This document shows, piece after piece, positions 57,823-64,000 of a stretch of DNA of 64,000 nt. The DNA is from Kingdonia uniflora (taxonomy: Eukaryota > Streptophyta > Magnoliopsida > Ranunculales > Circaeasteraceae). The notes beneath the pieces were generated by a model. It saw only the letters and a program-made list of their open reading frames with translations. It was not told the DNA's origin and ran no database searches. The stretch covers positions 1,056,001-1,120,000 of the forward strand of contig JACGCM010002299.1 of the NCBI GenBank assembly GCA_014058105.1, in the 5' to 3' direction. Every line of letters begins with the position of its first letter. Position 1 is the first letter of the stretch. The translations under genes and the position numbers were made by a program.

Positions 57823-59230
57823 TTCGGTCTTTCTCCTACTTTCCCTTGCTCTAAGAAGTCTTCAGACCTGAATCAAAATAAAATTCACCACGGAAAGGGT
57901 ATGCACTTCTCACCAGATTCATAAGAATTTTGTAAAACCTGTTCAGCCAAAAAAAGTAGAATTAAGTATCTTTTTAATAAAACTGAATTGCACCACAGGA
58001 GAAAAGAAATGATAAACCAGTTTTATCTATAATAGCTAAAACATTTAGGAGACTTTCTCTAACTTCTACTTCTCTGGAAACTCTTGAAGATCCTCTCCAT
58101 TTTTAGTTTATTCATAGAAACAAATCTTTAAATACTTCAAATTTTAAGGTTCTTTTCTTAAGATCAAGTCTGAGAAGACTTAAGAACAATATCAAACTTG
58201 CACCGAGAAGAAAGATACATAGATTCTTACTGAGTTCTCTTTTCAGTTTCCTAAAAACCTGAATGAAACTATAACTTCAAACCATCCTCTAGAATAAAAT
58301 TTTAACCGATAAAAAAATAACGTAAGTCTCTTGAATCCAAAGAAACTACCAGATAGATAGGGAAGCTCTACAAACACAAAAAGGTAATCCTAATAAAAAG
58401 CAGTCGAAATTGGACATTATAAGTAGTACTTAGACATTCTTTTGGAAAGAAAAACCAGCAATTCATTAAAATTAGACATTAAGGATCAAAAAGCAGATTA
58501 AGAGACTACCCATTTACAGAAATAGTTCCATGTGAAACTCAATCACAAGAAAAGCATTTTTTGTTAGTTCAAACTAGTACAAACACAAAAAGTACACAAC
58601 AAGCAAAGCATTTTTTTGGTCTAAAGATAAACCAAATAGATATAAAAGGAAAAACTAAAACCAATACCAATACCATTAAGCATGAATTTTTTTGTACCAC
58701 CAATCACATGTTTCACATCTAAAACTGAAAACATGACAACAAATCTCCGAAAAAATATAATTTCATCTGAGAAAATTCTGCTATACTATTTTTATCATGA
58801 TGAAAATAATCAAATTTTCAAGCTTGGGTAACATCAAAATTTATTATAAGAGAACTATGGTACTAAGATCTAGTGATCTTACCCAAGTCCAAACTCATCT
58901 TAAAAAAAACCTATCATAATATGCACTCCCTACTCCCAAGTCCTAAGATTAATATAGTATTAGTATAAAATAAGAATTGAGAGCCTATTTGCACCAAATA
59001 AACCTCAAAACAATACCCCATTTTTACAACAAAGACACTGTGCCAAAACACAGTAGAAATCGAAGAAACAAACTCAAAGAAAGCTCAAATACACAAGTTT
59101 TAGATGATTAAGTAAGAACCCATATCTCAGATTATATGTTTTGATTGATAAAAAGCGAGAGAATTGTTGTTGTTACCTGGTGTTATTAGGGTGGAGATGA
59201 AGGTTGTAGTAGTGGCGAACAGAGAGAAAG
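57823..59230 (-). other. 5' UTR with ~1.3-kb intron of the DUF630/632 gene
   Basis: On the minus strand CACCAG|GTAACA (about 59174) and TTTTGATTCAG|GTCTG (about 57868) make a plausible leader intron. The stretch between is AT-rich with no coding frame. Confidence 0.5.
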
Positions 59231-62049
59231 AGAGACGTTGGGTATAAAGTAACGGTCAAAAATATTATGGTAACCAAAATAAAGAGATTTAAAAAGTGAG
59301 GAAATAAAGAAGAGAGTAGTTATTAAATTAGCCTCCCTATGAGAATATATTTCATGTGTGCCATTATGTCTCTTTGTAACGAAAATACCCCTCATATGTT
59401 TTTCTCCACATTTTACATTATAAGATAGAAAAATAATAATAATAAAAATAAAAATAAAAAATATATGAAATTAATGTGAGTTTTTTTTTTTTATAATTGT
59501 AAAGAGCGATTTTTCGACCCTCTATATAGACTTCTTTAGCAGGTATACAGTATTCAGATGGCTGTATGGTTAGTGTAACTTACCCATCTATCAAAACTAA
59601 GATAAAGTTCACATTGTCGTTACTAAAAAAGATGATAATATCCCAGAGAGATAGTTTCTACATAAACAAGAACGTTGTGAAAATCGCTGAATTTGGGGGA
59701 TTAATGTAGAGTTGCACGAGGGTTGTTTCCAAGCTTATTACACTCCATAAAAATAATTATCGTCAGTATACTATTACACCGGGCTTACTCAATTATAGGG
59801 TTAGTGCTTGGAAAATCAAGAGGTCCTCGAATCAATTTCCATCATAAAGCAGCTTTCAACTTAAAGAAACGTTTTGTGTTTTCGATCACTGTGGGGGTAG
59901 AATTGGTATTTCATTTTGCAGTTTTATTAATTTATTTATAATATGGTGAAGAAAATTCCCGGTTATGAAAGAAAGCAAAAGAAGTCTTCTTGTGGCCCAA
60001 AAAAAGCAAAAGAGGCATCTGATCCCGCTAAAGTTTTGGGTCAGTTTTTCTATTCTTTTTCAATTGACTCTACATCGACACGAAATTGCCCTTTCAAATA
60101 TATCTCAAGGATAAATTATTTTATGAAAGAATGGATTCCGTGTTACCGCGGTGCTAAATCATTTATTCTACTATATGTCATGGGAGTTTTGCAAAGCGGC
60201 ATCATCACTTTGACATACTGATTTCTTTTCGGTAAAGAAAGAAGCAAGAAAATAGACATGGCTCATATTTAGTTGATCAAATGAAGGAATGAGAAGAGTA
60301 GTCTCCGGATCTTATATTTTGCGGTGCAAGGCTTAAGATGTCCAATGTGGATCTTATATAATAAGGATAGAAATATAGAAATGGAATGATAACTTGGTGA
60401 GGATAATCGACTTATTATAAGAAAACAAGACCCCACATGAAGGAAACATCCGTACCTTCGGGGATTATAATATGGCAAGCAAAAGTACCCTGTTTTGTGG
60501 GTTATAAAATAAAGTATTGATCTTCCTTGGATAGAGAGACCAAATATACTAATATTTGGAGATCCAAACACTCACCTGTGACTGAAGATGTAATACTTAT
60601 TAGTAAAGGGAAAACACAATTATGGGATCATGTGATGCATAAATGTTTAATCATAGCAATGTAGTTACACATTTTATGTCATATTTATTCGGATCCAGAA
60701 GGCACATGACCTATGCAGTATTCTTTATAAAAGGAAAACAGGTTTGTTCAATGGGCCAGAGGATCCAATGTGGCAATGTATAAATTTTCAGACTTTGAAA
60801 TCCCTACTACACTCACACTGCCTCTGCACAATTTGTATAAATTTTCAACAGATAAACATTTCTACCTGCATCTCATAGTATCTTCTCTTTTCCTAATAAA
60901 TCTGGTTTCACTGGCTGAAGAGCTACCACTCAATGTCAGTTGAAGCAGTTGGTACTGAGGTGCACAATGAGGTTTGCAGATCACACAATGGATAGAGAAT
61001 GGAGAATTCCAATACACTCTCAATAAAGACAGTTCACTAAAGGGTTGGTGCTGTACGGTATTGAAGAAGCTCTTTAATCAGACAAATGTATACAATAAAT
61101 TGCATGACAAAGAAGGAGATTCTACAGATGTTTCCTTGACACAGAAAGGAAGTTAGGAACAAACAGAGGGCAAAAATCATGTTTACAAAAAAGAAAAGAA
61201 AAAAGGAAGCAAAATAAAGGGCCAAATAACAGCAATCACAAATCTACTTATAAATTTATTAATTGCATTTGGTTCATATAGAGGAATGTTTCTTACAATG
61301 CAGCTCTGTTGGTTCCCAATTTGACCATCATTAAATTTGTACAATCATCTAAATTCTCCAAAAAAGCTTTAAGAAACTTACATTACATCTTTTTTCTTTG
61401 GATTTCAAAGTTTTTCAATCTGTTTTTAGGATTATTCACAATTTTTGAGCAAGTTCATTTTGCCGGGAATTTCATGATGTGCACTGTTCAGTTTGTTTGC
61501 CTTTTAATACAAAAAGCTGAAATTTGCCCAAAGATCATAGAACAAATTATTGAAAAATAAATGGTCCAAGGCACCCACAAATGTTTACACAACATTTAAG
61601 GAGCAATTTATTTCAATATATGTACTAAGTACTAACCCATTAGTTACATTTACCCATATCAAAATGCTTACTAACAAGGATTTTGTATTAACTAATTGGT
61701 ATCTTAAGCGAAGTTTGATTCTATACATAGTTGAATTGATGCATCACAAAGTCTATTTCATATTATTGGTGTTTTAATTGTACTCAAGGTTTAGAGTTAG
61801 CATAACATAATATGCATTGACAGTGTAAAGAACAACATTAATTTTGCTAAATATCTGCATGCACGTTCTTGCCACTAAACTGAAGCAGTTTCTACGAGAA
61901 AGGTTTGTAATCAGGTGTGAATAACAGACAGTTCTACAAAATTTCCTGACTACCATCTAGTACATACTTATATCCATGAGTTGTCTAGATGTCAGACTTC
62001 TATATTTATATCGTCCAAGATAAGTAACTCTTATACCTGGATCCTACCA
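59231..62049. other. Gene-poor intergenic stretch
   Basis: Small frames at 59723-60221 are hydrophobic but unrecognised, and no element ends were found. The right part includes the 3' UTR of the DUF1666 gene. Confidence 0.4.
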
Positions 62050-63651
62050 CTAGCAAGGGAACAAGATTGGGAAGCCATCTCTCTTAAGCCTGTTCTCTGA
62101 CAAATTTAGTTTGCTCAACTTATCTTCACACCAGAGCAATTGTTCTTTCTTGATACCCGCCATTTTCAGAGCCCTTGTAATAACTTTGACGTCTATGAGT
62201 CCAAACAAAATATCAACTTCCTCCCACATTGTAGGCCAAGACTTCTTTTTCCACGCTTTCTTCTTTTTGAATATTTCCTTCAATTTCATCTCTTTCTGAA
62301 ATTTCAAAATAAAAAATCAATAATCACTTATCACATATACAAAAACTATAAGGAACATAAATCATTAACAATATGCAAATTACTCGGGAGCAAAGAGAAG
62401 ATTGTATCATCTTGCCAACGAGAATTGTTGTACATTAATTATTTTAGCAGACTTTTTTTTAATAGAAAAAATTTCAGACTTGCAAAGAAGACTCCAGAGA
62501 AGTCTAAGGCAAGGCAAAGAAAAGCTAGCAGATGCCATTATGCCCAGAGGTTTTATCAAGTATCAGTTTGCATCTGGGAAAGTTTTTTTAGCAGGTCAGT
62601 TTTTTTTGTTTAGTTTTTTTCACAGCATTTCTTGAGAAAAAGAAGAATGAAGATTGTAGAATACTAAGTAAGAACCCTTTGCTCATAGATCAGAAAAGTA
62701 ATTTTGGTCATTCACCAAAATGTAAGCAATGATTTAGCAACACAGGCACAAAGTAAGGAAGCAATATATGACAATACTAAGATGTTGTAGTTAGAGTATA
62801 CCTTTTCAAGAGATGATTGAGTATGTTGAAGAGGGCTTACAATCTGGTTGCGGCCTCCAAATAGGTTGAGAACTGTACCAGATTTTCTATTGTCCATCTT
62901 CAAAAATACACGGAAGGTCAGAATTGAGTCCTCCATAATACTTATTAAGTCAGAAGCGGGGACCAGATAATCTGACTCTTCTTCCCCCATTCTTTTATTA
63001 TCTGCATCTGAAAAAGAGTGCACAAAATAAACACTTGACAATAATTAAACACAAATGACCTTGTTTGTTAGAACTTTCTTTTGGGGGTTGGGGGTAAAAA
63101 GAAGAAACTATGCACTCAGGATTGTACTCATGGACATTTAGCCGATCAGGTTCGAATCGGATTGGTGCAAATCCAAATCCAGCTGAACTGGTTTTTGGCA
63201 AGCCCCGTCTAATAGATATATGGTATTTATGAAATAATGCTCACCTTGAATACTTGGAACCTGAAGCAACTTTGGAAGAGATTTACGGCTTCGAGCAAAA
63301 ATTTCCACTCTACCATCCTTTTCAAAGGGCTCATTTTCTATAAACCTCTGTAGCAAAACCTGGAACTGTTGAAATTGCTGAGCAGCATGGCTGTAACAGG
63401 TGTCATCATCAGATTGGGATGAAATTCTCTGACGCAGTTGCTTGTACTGGCAATGAAGTGCCTCCCAAGTTAAGCAAATGTGTGCAACATATGCAGTTTC
63501 AAGATCTTGGAATGGGTCATCATGCTGCTGCTGCTCCAGTAGCTCACCACCATCTAAAATTCCTTCCCTCTTTTTAAAGGAGAGGTTGCGAAGAGTGGAT
63601 ACCAGTTTCTTAGACGCAGATTTTGGTGATTGATTTGAAGGAACTCGGGAG
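62050..63651 (-). CDS. DUF1666 protein, C-terminal exons (gene continues past right edge)
   Basis: Plant protein of unknown function with a DUF1666 domain (annotated in some databases as ribosomal protein L34Ae-like). Exons seen: 63245-63651, 62802-63007, 62050-62295; they join in frame (PSIQ-DADNKRM; SSLEK-KEMKLKE) and end GFPILFPC. Domain phrases: ETAYVAHICLTWEALHCQYKQL, FQQFQVLLQRFIENEPFE, LVPASDLISIMEDSILTFRVFLK, LFGLIDVKVITRALKMAGIKKEQLLWCEDKLSKLN. An ATG at 63659 precedes the first exon, but TGATGACAG|GCTCCC there reads as a splice acceptor. I therefore treat 63651 as an internal exon start, with the N-terminal exons outside the window. No damage seen. Confidence 0.85.
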
Positions 63652-63659
63652 CCTGTCAT

Positions 63660-64000
63660 CAGTTAAATAGATGAGAAGGCTGGCGAATTCAAATTATAAT
63701 TTAATGCCATAACAGTTGAGCAGAGGAATTCGGGGAAATAATAGAAGAAAGATCTACTGGAATGAAACAAGCAAAATAACCTGATATTCAACACACAAAC
63801 TTTACACCCTTTCAACTGTAAATGAACCAACTTATAAGTAAATATGGATAGTTAAATCAATATCCCGTGTTCTCCTTTTTCTTTTTTATTTCTCAAAAAA
63901 AAATCTAATGTCTGCCCTGGATATACTAGAACTGCTTAAAAAAGAACTACGTTACCTTGTTTATTTATTTAGTCAGTATTAGAGGAACCCAGTTATTCAC
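63660..64000. other. Probable intron of the DUF1666 gene
   Basis: AT-rich sequence upstream of the first visible exon, with no coding frame recognised up to the window edge. Confidence 0.45.

Noticed and set aside
59723..60221. Plastid or mitochondrial DNA insertion
   Set aside because: No organelle gene that I know matches these frames, and the surrounding composition does not change sharply.
63652..63659. ATG at 63659 as start of the DUF1666 gene
   Set aside because: The bases TGATGACAG form a plausible splice acceptor, and the protein would lack the N-terminal part expected for the family.
1..64000. CRISPR arrays, operons, riboswitches, bacterial features
   Set aside because: The window is plant nuclear DNA; no regularly spaced repeats or polycistronic gene order are present.

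Overview
The window is nuclear DNA from a flowering plant. It is AT-rich, genes are split by introns with GT..AG borders, coding exons read as typical dicot proteins, and many small transposons sit between and inside genes. I cannot name the species from the sequence; a eudicot is the best guess. Exon borders were placed by hand from reading frame, splice dinucleotides and recognition of the protein families.

Layout. 1-2.7 kb: decayed endogenous pararetrovirus (Caulimoviridae-like) DNA arranged as a large inverted repeat. 2.9-3.3 kb: first two exons of a reticulon-like gene (RTNLB22 type, minus strand), whose remaining exons lie beyond the viral DNA. 4.3-5.3 kb: secretory phospholipase A2 (minus). 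6.1-6.6 kb: intronless EF-hand calcium sensor (minus). 7.2-8.3 kb: a wrecked DUF295 gene and a tRNA-His(GTG). 8.6-10.7 kb: a TIR-like element and a copia-like solo LTR. 11.3-12.6 kb: 60S acidic ribosomal protein P3. 13.9-28.8 kb: a large 18-exon gene coding for an ABC1/UbiB kinase fused to a beta-lactamase-like domain, whose introns hold a solo LTR, a gag-only LTR retrotransposon with a nested hAT element, and a partial exon duplication. 29-31 kb: MITEs. 31.7-36.7 kb: four DUF295 copies arranged as two dimeric units, mostly broken, one carrying a SINE. 37.1-43.3 kb: a Pumilio RNA-binding protein (minus). 44.8-50.9 kb: a gene-poor block with a hAT element, a 5'-truncated LINE, short tandem repeats and a MITE. 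51.1-54.6 kb: plant metaxin. 55.2-57.8 kb: a DUF630/DUF632 protein with an N-myristoylation signal (minus). 62.0-63.7 kb: the 3' end of a DUF1666 gene (minus) that runs off the right edge.

The genes are unrelated housekeeping, signalling and lipid genes; there is no operon-like logic. What stands out is the mobile-DNA history: a viral hairpin inside or beside a reticulon gene, two generations of one LTR family inside one kinase gene, a recent duplication that copied a splice acceptor and 40 bp of exon, and a DUF295 array decaying after duplication in pairs.
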